DNA from: Phytophthora quininea | Lineage: Eukaryota > Oomycota > Peronosporomycetes > Peronosporales > Peronosporaceae | DNA: 64,000 nt | Assembly: GCA_011947345.1 (NCBI GenBank) | Contig: JAAVTG010000554.1 | Span: 868,001-932,000, forward strand | Direction of reading: 5' to 3' | Shown here: in pieces, positions 53,384 through 64,000 of the stretch | How the letters are laid out: each line of letters starts with the position of its first letter | How positions within the stretch are numbered: the stretch's first letter is position 1 | Notes under the pieces: model-generated | What the model was told of the DNA's origin: nothing | The model's database searches: none | What the model saw: only the letters and a program-made list of their open reading frames with translations | Translations under genes and position numbers: made by a program

Positions 53384-56300
53384 TTACGTTTGAGATCCTG
53401 CGACGCCTTCTTCCTCCGCCATAATGTTGGAAATGAAGTCCAAGGACTCCTCCTTCGTCATCGAGTGCACATTGCTGATTTTCTTTTGGTAGCCGATACC
53501 GTAGAACTTGTCAGCGATGTTCACCAGCTCAGGACGGAACGTGGAAGTGATAAACTGAACGGCACCGGGTAAGTGATTTCAGCAGCACAAGGAAAACACA
53601 AACACGGCCGTACCTGGGCTGGACTGTCCTGCGAATGTGCTTGGCGGTGAATCAACGCTGCGACAGCAGCTCGGTGAGTAGAGTCCAGCGCCTGGTCGAT
53701 TTCGTCGAATAAGTAGAATGGAGCTGGGTCGACCCGTTGAATCGCAAAGATGAACGCAAGAGCCACCAGCGCCTTCTGGCCACCAGAAAGCTGTTGCATC
53801 AAGTACGAATCTCCTTCGCCGCGGAAGTTTACCTTGATCTGCACTCCAGAATATGTGTCGACGTTTGACTCCGAAGAAGTCGTCCCGCCGTTTGCTTCAC
53901 TTGCCTGAGTAGTGTCAGCTCCGACGAGAATCATTTTACCTTCGCCAGTTGGCACCAACTCTCGGAAGACCTCGGAGAAAAAGCCTGCAACGCCCTTAAA
54001 CGTACGGAAGATTGCCTCATCCTTTCGCTTGTCCAAGACGTCGATGAGATCCTTAATGGAGTTATACGCCTCGTCAATCTCCCGCTTACGCTCCAACAGC
54101 GTCGTTCGTTGCTCGTTAAAGCTCATGAACTGATCCAGCGCCTTTTTGTTCACGTGGCTGTATTTCTTCAGCTGTTCATTTCGGCGCTTGAACTGCTTCA
54201 CCACGTCCTGATATGGTAGCACCTTAAACTTCTCCAGTTCCGAGATCGGCAACGTTCCTAACTCCCGGATGTCTTTGGTTGTGTCTTCGCGCTTTTTAAC
54301 AGCCGACGACGCTTGTTCAAAACTTTCTCTGCGCGTTGGGTGTCTTGCTGAATCTGGTCGCTCAGAGACACATCCTCGCCATTAAGTGCGTCCACTTGGG
54401 CGTTTTCGCTCGTAATTTGTTGCTGCATTGCCTCAATTTTCTTCTCCAGTTGCTTCAACGACGACATGTTGTCTTCCACTAGGCGAGAGGCATCGGCCAA
54501 ATCAATCTGCTTGGCCTTCAGGTTTTCATCGCGCTCGCTTATGACGAGCCTCTCTGTCCCTTCATCAAGCTGTCTCGTTAGCTCATTTTCGCGTCTAATT
54601 AGATTCTCCTCGAGAACCGTCTCAATGCCCTCCTTTCGTTGACGAATCTCCTCCAGGCGGCGTCTCTGATCTCGCTCTTCGGCCTGAAACATGGAGATAT
54701 CTTTTGTCAACGAGTGCAACGACTTCAATTCTTCAGATGTCAGCGTGTCTAGCATCGGCGTATTGAGTTCCGAGCGGAGTGAGGTGGCCTTTGCAATGAG
54801 GTCTTTTATCTCTCGTTCCTGGAGGGTGCAGCTTCGCTCCCGTCGAGCCAGGTTTTCTTTTTCTGTCCGAATTTGGTTTCTGCGTTGATCGATCTCATCA
54901 CACAGCCGTCTATGCGCAGAAATTGCGCGGTTCTTCTCAGCCTCCAGCTTTTGAGTTTCACTGATGATTGCTGTCACCCGTTGATCAGCTTGTTGGGCAG
55001 CCGCTTTTACCCTGTTTGCCTTCTCTGAAACGTTTTCCAAATCTACTTGCGCTTGTTTGACGTCCATCATTGCTCTGGTGCGCGACCGGCGAGGATCTTT
55101 ATAGCCACCATTCAGAGCTCCTCGTCGATGGACCATGTCACCTTCTAAGGTCAAGCAATCCATGTTGGTCTGCTCAGCGTATCGAACGCACGTATCCAAG
55201 TCACGACACAACAATTTCTTTCCGAAAGCGGTCATGACTGCTTTGCGCACCTCGGCGGGAAACTCCAATTTGTCGATAATCGCAATAACGTCGTCATTGC
55301 GGGGGTAGTCCAAATAGTCCTTCACCTTCAGGCAGTTTAGCGGCAAAAACGTGAGTCTGCCGAGGTTTTTCTTTGCCAGTTCTTGCATGATTTTGGTCGC
55401 AGTGGCTTCTGTATCCACGACCACGTGAAAGAGGGCACCACCACCAGCTTCGTCGACAGCAATGCAATAGCGCTCGTCAACCGGTGTGATGAGCTCGATC
55501 AAAGGTCCGTAGATCCCTCGAATATGACTTTGCATTTCGCGCACGGCTTGCAAGCCGCGACGCACGCCATACGCCATTGTGTTTTCCAAGACACGTTTTC
55601 CGTCGTCTAGTTTCTTCCGGAGCTCCCGCTCGTCGTATGCAATTTGGCTCTCCTCCCTCCATTTGTTTTTCCGCTCCTCGTTCACGGCATTGCGCTTCTC
55701 TTTGAGCCGTAACACCTCGGTTCCAACTGAATCTACTTGGCGGTGGTATTCGTGGAGGTCTTGTCGCTGCTGCTCGAGGATTTTCTCAGAATTTTCAATA
55801 GATGCCGCCAAGCCTTCCATTGAGTACGTTAGCGATGCTGTGTCAGCCTCCTTCCGGCGCACCAAGCTCTCGATGTCGTTGACCTCTCGCTGAAGATAAT
55901 CATCACGTTCTTGTTGAGTACGAAACTGGCTTGTCCGGCTTTGTTTGGCGATAAGATGCTCCGATTGCGCTTGACACTCGTGAAGGTTTCGCAGCACTTG
56001 GTCGTGCGTGTGCTCTGCCTGTTTCAACGCGGGTAAGACTTCGTCAGTCAATTGCGCCTTTTTCTCGGCTATATCTCGCTTCACCGCTGCCATCTCTTTA
56101 GACGCGGCCGAACGCTGCTCGCCATCCGAGCGAACCTGCTCCTGCAGCTCCTGCACTTCCATTTCCAATTTGTAGCGCACCTCGATGAGTTGATTGCGTT
56201 CACTCTCGCGAGTTTTCCGCTCCTCGATCATCTGTGCCAAGTCTTGCTCTTTGGAGTGGTGGTCATTCTCAATCCTACTGATCTCGTTGCGAACGTGCAT

Positions 56301-57083
56301 GAGTTTCTCGTGGAGATCGGTCGACAGCACCGCTTCTTCCTGTCGTTGGCGGTCAATCGCTTCCAACTCTTCCTTCACCTTTTGCAGCTCCTTGTCGTGC
56401 ATCGTGTACTCCAGCGCCCGTTGTTCCCGGTCCAGTTGCTGGAACTCAGTGAGCTCCTCCTTCTCCTCCTCGAGCTCTGCCAGCCTCTCTTCAATGTATC
56501 GCACCACCTCCTGGATCTTCTCTCGCTGACTCTGCGTCTCCTGCAATATTTTGAGCGACTTGACGCGCTGATCCTCGTATACTTTGGTGCCGGCCACTTC
56601 CTTCAGCAGCTCCAGCCGCTCCCTCTCTCGCATGACGGTGAGCGCGTTGACCTTGCCCTGTTGCACAATGTAGTACGGGTTGGACTTGGAGAAGCCGGCA
56701 CTCTCCAGTAGGTGCACCACGTCGCTCTTGCTGATGTGCTTGCGGTTGAGGAAGAACTCGTCCTTCTTGACGCCGATGGTGCGGCGCAGCGTCACCTCCG
56801 AGTCGTCCACGGGCAGGCGGCCGTCCGTGTTGTCGAACACGATCTCCACGTAGGCCGACATGACGTGCTTGCCCGACCCTTCGTGCAGCAGCGCCTGACG
56901 CTCGTCCGACCGCAGGTTGGCGAAGCGAGATGTCAGCAGCCCGAAGCGGATGGCGTCGAAGAAGTTAGACTTGCCTGTGCCGTTGCGCCCGATCACCACG
57001 TTGTACTGCTCACTAAAGGGCTCCACGGCCACTCGGTCCTTGTAGCTGCGGAAGCCGCACACGATCACCTGCTTGATATGCAT
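53384..57083 (-). CDS. SMC3: SMC3, cohesin core ATPase
   Basis: Two exons, complement(53384..53554, 53614..57083), about 1,213 aa, as usual for SMC3 (about 1,200-1,230). The Walker A loop is VVIGRNGTGKSNFFDAIRF, the hinge holds GIYGPLIELITPVDERYCIA and GDMVHRRGALNGGYKDPRRS, the signature is LSGGQKALVALAFIFAIQ and Walker B YLFDEIDQALD. Two long coiled coils join them. SMC3 pairs with SMC1 and the kleisin to hold sister chromatids. A KK pair in the head (residues in LTRSRFANLRSDERQ region) was not clearly placed. One A is missing at 54293-54297. No other break. The last exon adds FITSTFRPELVNIADKFYGI. Confidence 0.96.
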
Positions 57084-58857
57084 GGCGGCGGCGGCAGCGC
57101 GTAGGCCAGCTTGGCGAGTTGGTTAATGTGGCGCCAACGCGGAAAGCGAACTTAGTGAGGATAACGAGGAAAACGAACTTAACATGTTGAAGTGTATTGT
57201 CAATGGCGTTTACCTCCTTGCCTTGCCTTGCCTTGCCGCGCCACGCAATGCAACCACGTTTTACCTTGAGTGCCGCCCCACGCGATGCAGATGCCATTTC
57301 AGCCCCCAAAGCAATGGCTCCAGTCTGATGTACTAATGACTTGGCAATCGGCTTGTCTTACATCGAGACCATGACGGGGACAACCGCTGCCGACCTGCAG
57401 CATCGAGCTGGGCTGGACACTCCTGCTGCGACCATTCGCTTGCAGCACCAAGATCGCACGTCCCGCAGCCCGAGCATAGCTCCATTCTCTAGTGTGAAGC
57501 ACCTTCGCGTGATTGCTGGATCAAACCGCGCCACAGTAAATCCGTCGGATGGTTCCCACCGGTTCATGGAGCTCCATTCTCGGCGACCCAGCTCTGTGCT
57601 CTCTGCTGCCATTCGCGACGGGTCGAACATAAGTCCATCGAAAGCAGGCAACAATTGGTCACCATGATGTTTTGGTGGATCCTCATCGTTCGCGTTCGGG
57701 ATATGTGACGCCGCCCACTTGGACCGCGATAGCGTAGCAAAACGTGCCCAGCCGAAAGCAAGCCATACTCGTCGATCACCAAACGCAGCACGAGCGTTGT
57801 GCCAGTCGATCAAATACTTGCTGCCCCCCTCCCTCCCCATTGTCGACAAGTCAAGACCACTCCACTTGAACCGTGTACATGAGCTCTCAAGATCGTCAAT
57901 AAGAAGAAAAGCGTCGACGGGCGAACACAGTTGACGTTTGCGCTGCGAAACCCAGCACGAGTCTGTCACACCGAGAAAGACCCGTAGCGAAGCGGAGACT
58001 AATGCCAAAATGCCGCCCAGCTCTGCGGGCAAGTCTGCCCACTGACGTACGTGGCGCAATCTTTTCACAGCATTTATAGGCCGTTTAGTAAAGATTCCTA
58101 GTTGAAGTAGCACAGCCACAATGGCTCTTTTCAGCCAACCACGCGCAGTAATAAATATTTTTGTCCAGTTAAAGCTCGTTTAAAATACCCAGCTGTTTCT
58201 CGTTTTACATCCCACGCTTGCGCTTCCGTTTTCGCCGCGGTCAGCAACTCCACGCAGTGACCCGCGCGCGTGTGCGCGGGGCCTTTGGTCTGCTTTGACG
58301 TCAGCATCGGACACCAGCAGGGCTGGCTGGCTTGCATTGCGCTCGACGCGCTCGGCCAGGTGGGGCGCCAGCCACACTACAAAACGCAACATCCATACGC
58401 CGCGGCGTGCTCAGACGCTATTTGGACTGCACTGTAAACGCAAGGGGACGTCTCTGAGTCTGAGTATGCTGGAGGGTCAGACCACCAGAATGAGGCCGCT
58501 CCAGGTGCGCTTGCGTTCATCTCAACACCCCGCGCGGAGCCGGAAATGAACAAACAGACTGGCCTATCTCTCCCCGAAAGTGTTAAATGTGCCCCGGCCA
58601 AAATCTGCTGGCTGCCGAGAGTGAGCTGGTCGAGCGCGACGTGAGGCCAGGAATGAGCCGAGCTCGGGGCTCTCTATTCGGAGGAAATGGGGAGGGGTGA
58701 CGTGTCTGCAGCAGCTGGATTGAACTACCCTACAGGAGGGGCGACATCACACGCCATTATTTTCCCGTTATATTTCTGCGGGCCGCCGTGCGCATTCGGC
58801 TGGACCACCATTTGCGGATCTCCTCTCCAGCGGAACGGACGCTTCTCTGCTCTCCCC
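57084..58857. other. Gene-poor gap between SMC3 and aconitase
   Basis: About 1.8 kb. It holds a CCTTG repeat and a 254-codon minus-strand open frame, complement(57358..58119), whose first third (INAVKRLRHVRQWADLPAEL and a hydrophobic stretch after it) looks natural but matches no family I know and has no ATG at its start. It could be a decayed gene. No known repeat or RNA gene recognised. Confidence 0.4.
57216..57235 (+). repeat. CCTTG tandem repeat, four units
   Basis: Four perfect CCTTG copies about 130 bp upstream of the SMC3 start codon, within its likely promoter or leader. Confidence 0.95.
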
Positions 58858-61332
58858 ATGTACGCCGTGTCCTCGACCGCCCGCGCTGCGCGGCAGCAGC
58901 TGCGCTCCACCGCCATGAAGGTGCGATGATTCTCGACGCGTTAGTGATGTGCGGGAGACAGTGCAATCTGCCTCGCCGTTAAACGTATCTTGCTGACGTT
59001 CGGGTGGTGTGTGGTGTTTGCATGGCGATTTCCAGGCTAGCATGTCGTCCAGCTGCGGTGTGCCCGTGCCCCTGTCGGTGCTGGACCCCAAGGGCAGCCC
59101 CACGATCGACCAGACCTACGAGAAGATGGAGAAGAACCTTCACACGGTGCGCCAGACCATGGGCAACAAGCCCCTGACGCTGGCCGAGAAGATCATCTAC
59201 GGCCACCTAGACGACGCCACCACCAAGGCCAAGCGCGGCGAGACCTACCTCAAGCTGCGCCCGGACCGCGTGGCCATGCAGGACGCCACGGCCCAGATGG
59301 CCGTGTTGCAGTTCATCTCGTCGGGCCTGCCCAAGACGGCCGTCCCCACGACCATCCACTGCGACCACTTGATCACGGCCGAGAAGGGCTCCAACACGGA
59401 CCTCAACAACGCTAAGATCGTCAACAAGGAGGTGTACGACTTCCTGTCGTCGGCCGGCGCCAAGTTCGGCATGGGCTTCTGGAAGCCTGGCAGCGGCATT
59501 ATCCACCAGATCGTGCTGGAGAACTACGCCTTCCCCGGCGGTCTCATGATCGGCACGGACTCGCACACCCCAACGCTGGTGGCCTGGGCATGTGCGCCGT
59601 TGGTGTCGGCGGTGCTGACGCCGTTGACGTGATGGCTGGCATGGCTTGGGAGCTCAAGGCCCCCAAGGTCATCGGTGTGAACCTCACGGGCAAACTCTCG
59701 GGCTGGACGTCACCCAAGGATGTGATTCTGAAGGTGGCCGACATCCTGACGGTGAAGGGCGGAACCGGCGCCATTGTGGAGTACTTTGGCCCTGGTGTCG
59801 AGTCCATTTCCTGCACGGGTATGGGTACGATCTGTAACATGGGTGCCGAGATCGGCGCTACGTGCTCGACGTTCCCGTACACGGACCGCATGGGCGACTA
59901 CCTGCGCTCCACCAAGCGTAGCGGCATTGCCTCGGCTGCCGAGTCGTTCTCGGCCAACCTGCGCGCTGACGAAGGTGCTCACTACGACCAGATTATCAAC
60001 ATTAACCTGGACGAGCTCAAGCCCATGCTGAACGGCCCGTTCACGCCTGACCTTGGCCACGTTGCTGGTGCCGACATGAAGGAGGCGTGCGAGAAGAACG
60101 GCTGGCCGACGGAGCTGAGCGCTGGTCTGATTGGTTCGTGCACGAACTCGAGTTACGAGGACATGACTCGATGCGCTGACTTGGCCAAGCAGGCGAAGGA
60201 GGCTGGCCTCAAGTTTAAGGTTCCGTACTACGTGACGCCCGGTTCGGAGCAGGTTCGTGCCACCATTGCCCGTGACGGCATCCTGGACACGTTCCTCGAC
60301 TCTGGCGCCACCGTGCTTGCCAACGCTTGCGGCCCGTGCATTGGTCAGTGGAACCGTACCGACATGCCGATGGGACAGAAGAACTCCATCTTCACGTCCT
60401 ACAACCGTAACTTTGCCAAGCGTGCTGATGGCAACCCTGCCACCCACAGCTTCGTTACGTCGCCCGAGCTGGTGACCGTGAGCGCGATTGCTGGCACGAC
60501 CACTTTCGACCCTGCAAAGGACTCGATCAAGACCCCGGATGGAAAGGACTTTAAGTTCGCCGCCCCGTTCGGCAAGGAGCTGCCCCCGCGCGGCTTCGAC
60601 CCCGGTGAGGAGACGTTCCAGGCTCCACCTACTAGCGGCGAGGGTCTGACCGTGAATGTGGACCCTAAGAGCGAGCGTCTTGCTCTCCTGTCTGCGTTCG
60701 ACGAGTGGAATGGCGAGGACTTTGTTGACATGCCCGTGCTGATTAAGGCGAAGGGCAAGTGCACGACGGACCACATCAGCATGGCCGGCCCGTGGCTGAA
60801 GTACCGCGGCCACCTGGACAACATCTCGAACAACTTGTTGATCGGTGCCGAGAACGCCGAGAACGGCAAGACGAACAGCGTGGAGAACCAGTTCACGGGT
60901 GAGTTTGGCAAGGTACCCGATGTTGCCCGCCAGTACAAGGCGGACGGTGTCAGCTGGGTTGTGATCGGTGATGAAAACTACGGCGAAGGTAGCTCTCGCG
61001 AGCACGCCGCGCTGGAACCGCGACACCTTGGCGGCCGCGCCGTGATCGTCAAGTCGTTTGCTCGTATCCACGAGACGAACCTGAAGAAGCAGGGTATGTT
61101 GCCGTTGACGTTCGCGAACCCGGTGGACTACGACAAGATCACGGGCAATGACAAGGTGGCCATTCTGGGTCTGAAGAACTTCACGCCCGGCAAGCCGTTG
61201 ACGCTGCGTGTGACCCCCGCGGCTGGCGGCGAGCCGTTCGACATCACGGTGAACCACACGTTCAACGAGGAGCAGATTGAGTGGTTCAAGAACGGTAGTG
61301 CGCTGAACCTGATGAAGAAGAACAACGCCTAA
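58858..61332 (+). CDS. ACO: Mitochondrial aconitate hydratase
   Basis: Two exons: 58858..58920 and 59036..61332, about 786 aa, normal for mitochondrial aconitase. Exon 1 encodes a presequence ([20 protein letters not shown]). Conserved parts include [27 protein letters not shown], the cluster ligands in [13 protein letters not shown] and [10 protein letters not shown], and the C-terminal swivel domain ([35 protein letters not shown]). It turns citrate into isocitrate in the TCA cycle through a [4Fe-4S] cluster. One C is missing at 59568-59571 (in SHTPNAGG), which ends the first frame early; everything else is intact, so this is a probable sequence error. Confidence 0.96.
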
Positions 61333-61439
61333 GTGCCTCGCAGGAACCGAATTGAAGGGATACAGATGCCTCGCATTAGTGTGAAGTATTGCTCTTTTTA
61401 TAATAACAACGACAGATTCGATCACTCTACCCGACTTTT
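61333..61439. other. Short convergent gap, aconitase / TMEM107
   Basis: About 107 bp between two converging genes; it must hold both 3' ends. It is AT-rich near 61390-61412. Confidence 0.5.
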
Positions 61440-61971
61440 TCAATATGAATGCCGAGCTGTCTTGAGCAGGAAGAGCTGCATGATGGTGCCCAGCGAGCAG
61501 AGGGAGCTGGGCAAGTGAGCGACCACCACCACGCACCTGCACACATCGCAACAAGAAGCTCGGTCAATTTTTGTATCTTGCCCGTCTCCAACTTTCGCGG
61601 ACCAAAGATATCGACCAGGATCCAAGCTCTGGAGTACGATCCGACTGACGATCACCCCTCCCAAGAAGTGACAAAGGATGTGGATGGCGTTCTTCTGCAG
61701 TCAAGATATCCTTGTCAATAATTAAACCAGACCCCACACGGCCTTCGTCCTGTACTCACCGACGGCGAGAACGTGTCAACTCCTGCAAAGAGGCAGCCGA
61801 ATGCCAGTGCGAAGCTCAGATAGGCCACCACACTCGCGGCCTAAACAGAATTTCACTTTGTCATTGAATAGACATCGATTCCTTACCACACACCTCCATC
61901 TCCAGCAAGCACGTCGCCACCAGGTGTCCTGCCGTCAGCAGGAAGCGCGCACGCACCAGCACCAGGTCCAT
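61440..61971 (-). CDS. TMEM107: TMEM107, ciliary transition-zone protein
   Basis: Four small exons, complement(61440..61536, 61603..61694, 61760..61840, 61894..61971), 115 aa (about 140 in animals). Every junction is GT-AG and in phase. Four hydrophobic segments match TMEM107: VRARFLLTAGHLVATCLLEM, AASVVAYLSFALAFGCLFAG, KNAIHILCHFLGGVIVSRIV and GRYLWCVVVVAHLPSSLCSL, with the short tail LLKTARHSY. TMEM107 belongs to the MKS module that gates the base of the cilium. With WDR19 it points to a flagellated stage. Intron 1 is only 53 nt. The gene would be missed by ORF length alone; identity rests on topology and weak sequence likeness. Confidence 0.7.
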
Positions 61972-62069
61972 TGCCACTTTGCTTCAACTTGTTTCGCACT
62001 TAGGCGGGAGAGTCCTTCGGCAGTACAGTCAAACAGACAGAAACTATCTGATCAAGCAGCTCCGTTGAC

Positions 62070-64000
62070 ATGGCGGGCGGCGGGCCCAGCGTCGGCAGCT
62101 ACTCGCCCCTCACGGGCTTCGTGTTCATCTTCAACCTCATCGTGGGCGCCGGTGCGCTCACCATCCCACACGCGTTCGCCAATGTGCGTTCCAGTGCAAG
62201 CAGATTGAAAGGGAAAGCTAGTAGACAGACTGACACATTACTCCATTGCGCAGGTGGGGATCATCTACGGCGCTGTGGCGCTGTCTGTGTTGGCCTCCGT
62301 CAGCTACGTGACGTCGACCTTCATGATCGAGGCCATCGCCGGTGTGAACGCGCTCAAGGGACGTGCCAGAGAGTTAGGCGTGGACTCGAGCGGAGACGAG
62401 AAGCGGCCAGTGGAAGAGCTTGAAGACAGCGACAGCGACGCGCACACAGAGTTTGTGCCGTTAATGGTGGTGAACCAAGTACTATTGCGTGCGGTGTAGA
62501 TCAACAGGAGCAGAAGAGCTGATGTGGTTGCTGGTGTAGGAGCACAACAAGCTGGAGAAGAAGATGCGGGCCAAGAGCAGCGCTCCCAGGTTCCACTTCG
62601 ACCTGTCCAGAAAGGTGCGAGACCGTGGTGGCAAATGGCAGAGCACTAGTTCTAACTATTTTTTTGTTTCCTGGGGCTAATGCAGATGGAGCTGGCGGAG
62701 ATGGCTGAGCTGCTGTTTAGCCACCGCGGAGTTATAGCGTTTTACGCGTGCATCACAGTGTATCTATATGGCGACTTGGCCATCTATGCTGTCGGTAGGT
62801 CGACCACTCTCGCAAAGAGATTTGATGTTGTACGTATTTGCTGAAACTGTTTGGTTTGTTTCTCGCTCCGGCCTCACAGCGGTGCCCAAATCACTGCGCG
62901 AAATAATCTGTCCCCGTCCGTCCGCGGAGGCCGTCGTCTGGGAGTGTTCAGACAAGCTCAACAGCTCCGATCTATATCGCCTCTTCGTGGCGCTGTTTGG
63001 TTTGCTACTAGGACCTTTCACCTTTGGCAATGTGACCAAGACGCGTACGCTCCAAGTGGTGTCGACCGTGATCCGGCATGCCTCGTTTGGATTGATGATC
63101 GTGTTGGCCATCATTGGGATTGCGCGTGGCCATGGCCGAAGTGTTGCCGACGTCGTAAGCTACGAGAAGCCGTCCAACGTCGCCACGTTTTTCGGTGTGT
63201 GCATTTACTCCTTCATGTGCCACCACAGGTAGGCACAACAACTCGACGCAAACACCATTTATCACTAAATGTGCTGATGGGTGAATGAGTGGTGTTATTG
63301 TTGTAGTATTCCCGGCCTCGTGGCGCCTATCACGGACAAGACGAAAGTTGGTATGGTAGTCGCCTCAGCCTTCATGGTGAGTCCATGCGTTGTTTGCCAA
63401 AGCAGCATGATCTCCCTTATACTTATGTGAATCTTGTTTTTGTTTTATTAAACAGGCTGTATTGAGCGTCTACTTCGTCCTGTGCGCCTCCGCGACATTC
63501 CGCTTCCAGCCCGAGGACGTCCAGGTTCGTCGCAGTCGTGCCGCTGTTGACAAAGCCATCATGAGAGATCTAATCGCCGTTCTGCATTGCATGCGTAGGA
63601 TGTGTACACGCTCAACTTCAAAGATTACCCGGTGAAGGCGTTCGGCTACTTCCTGAGCTTGTTCCCAGTGTTCACGCTGAGGTTCGTGTTCTCAGCTGTG
63701 ACGTCGTTATTGCGGCTGCTAACGATGGCGAGCATTTTTACGCAGCGCGAGCTTCCCGTTGATCTGCATCACTCTGCGTGAAAATATCCGCCACCTCGCA
63801 TCAAGCATGAACGAGTCAGAGCCCACCAGCGACACCACTGCGTCCGGCGGTTTGATGGGCTTCCTGGAGACCAACATGTACGCGCTGGTGGCACTTCTGC
63901 CTCCGCTCGTGGTGGCGTTCTTCACCGAGGATGTGTCGATGCTGGTGGGCTTCACGGGGGCCTACGCCGGCCTGGGCATCCAGGTACGCCAGCCCAAGTT
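62070..64000 (+). CDS. TMEM104: TMEM104-like transporter (AAAP family), 3' end cut
   Basis: Nine exons visible: 62070..62183, 62254..62466, 62540..62614, 62686..62794, 62880..63228, 63307..63376, 63456..63524, 63599..63681, 63746..63983; a donor at 63984 leads beyond the window. About 440 residues are seen. Matches to TMEM104 include FVFIFNLIVGAGALTIPHAF, TSTFMIEAIAGVNAL, ACITVYLYGDLAIYA, LLLGPFTFGNVTKTRTLQVV, FFGVCIYSFMCHHSIPGL, DVYTLNFKDY, FFTEDVSMLVGFTGAYAGLG. The family has the amino acid/auxin permease fold with about ten helices; its substrate is not settled. The donor of exon 2 may be 62466 or 62469. Its start is 98 bp from the divergent TMEM107 start. Confidence 0.88.

Noticed and set aside
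57358..58119. 254-codon minus-strand open frame
   Set aside because: No ATG at its start, Trp/Cys-rich second half, no known domain; kept only as a note on the gap.
59710..61554. 614-codon open frame antisense to aconitase
   Set aside because: It mirrors the GC-rich codons of aconitase, has His/Arg/Val-rich composition and no family features.
1..64000. CRISPR arrays, bacterial operons, rRNA or tRNA genes
   Set aside because: No regularly spaced repeats, no ribosome-binding-site-linked gene runs and no recognisable structural RNA were seen.

Overview
This window is eukaryotic nuclear DNA, most likely from an oomycete (Phytophthora-like). The signs are short GT-AG introns (about 50-115 nt), GC-rich coding sequence, genes packed on both strands with small gaps, initiator-like GCTCATT/TCATTCC elements, oomycete-style proteins (FYVE-TPR, LRR-transmembrane, GH3 pairs, PH/PX fusions), flagellar genes fitting a zoospore-forming organism, and a Ty3/gypsy chromovirus beside a Fanzor (TnpB-like) remnant. 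I saw no prokaryotic features, CRISPR arrays, rRNA or tRNA genes.

Layout. 1-12.5 kb: 5' end of a CDK gene, a CCT-domain protein, two GH3 beta-glucosidases on the minus strand, and between them a DCN1-like neddylation factor and a DDHD-PH-PX phospholipase. 12.9-21.9 kb: a tail-anchored TPR protein, a PH-SnoaL-AGC kinase, a broken LRR-transmembrane gene and a mitochondrial carrier. 22-33 kb, all minus strand: WDR19/IFT144, a PX-domain papain-like peptidase whose stop codon overlaps the WDR19 start, a dual-specificity phosphatase lacking its catalytic cysteine, and PNKP. 33.4-45.1 kb: FYVE-TPR protein, monopolin-like (Csm1/Pcs1) AT-hook protein, CCCH-ABITRAM fusion, ATP23, mitochondrial L7/L12, OST1, ribosomal protein L3 and a PCIF1-like cap methyltransferase. 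45.2-53.3 kb is the accessory island: a complete LTR retrotransposon (257/255-bp LTRs, TTTGG target duplication) beside a degenerate Fanzor. 53.4-64 kb: SMC3, a gene-poor gap, aconitase, TMEM107 and a TMEM104-like transporter cut by the right edge.

Most genes are housekeeping (DNA repair, cohesin, translation, ER glycosylation, TCA cycle). Two ciliary genes (WDR19, TMEM107) imply a flagellate stage. Exon joins come from reading frame, splice signals and family alignment by eye; no transcript data were available.

Many otherwise intact core genes (L3, aconitase, SMC3, PNKP, WDR19, the carrier, the kinase) carry single-base frameshifts, usually in short homopolymers. I treat these as probable assembly errors, not as gene death, except where in-frame nonsense codons are also present.
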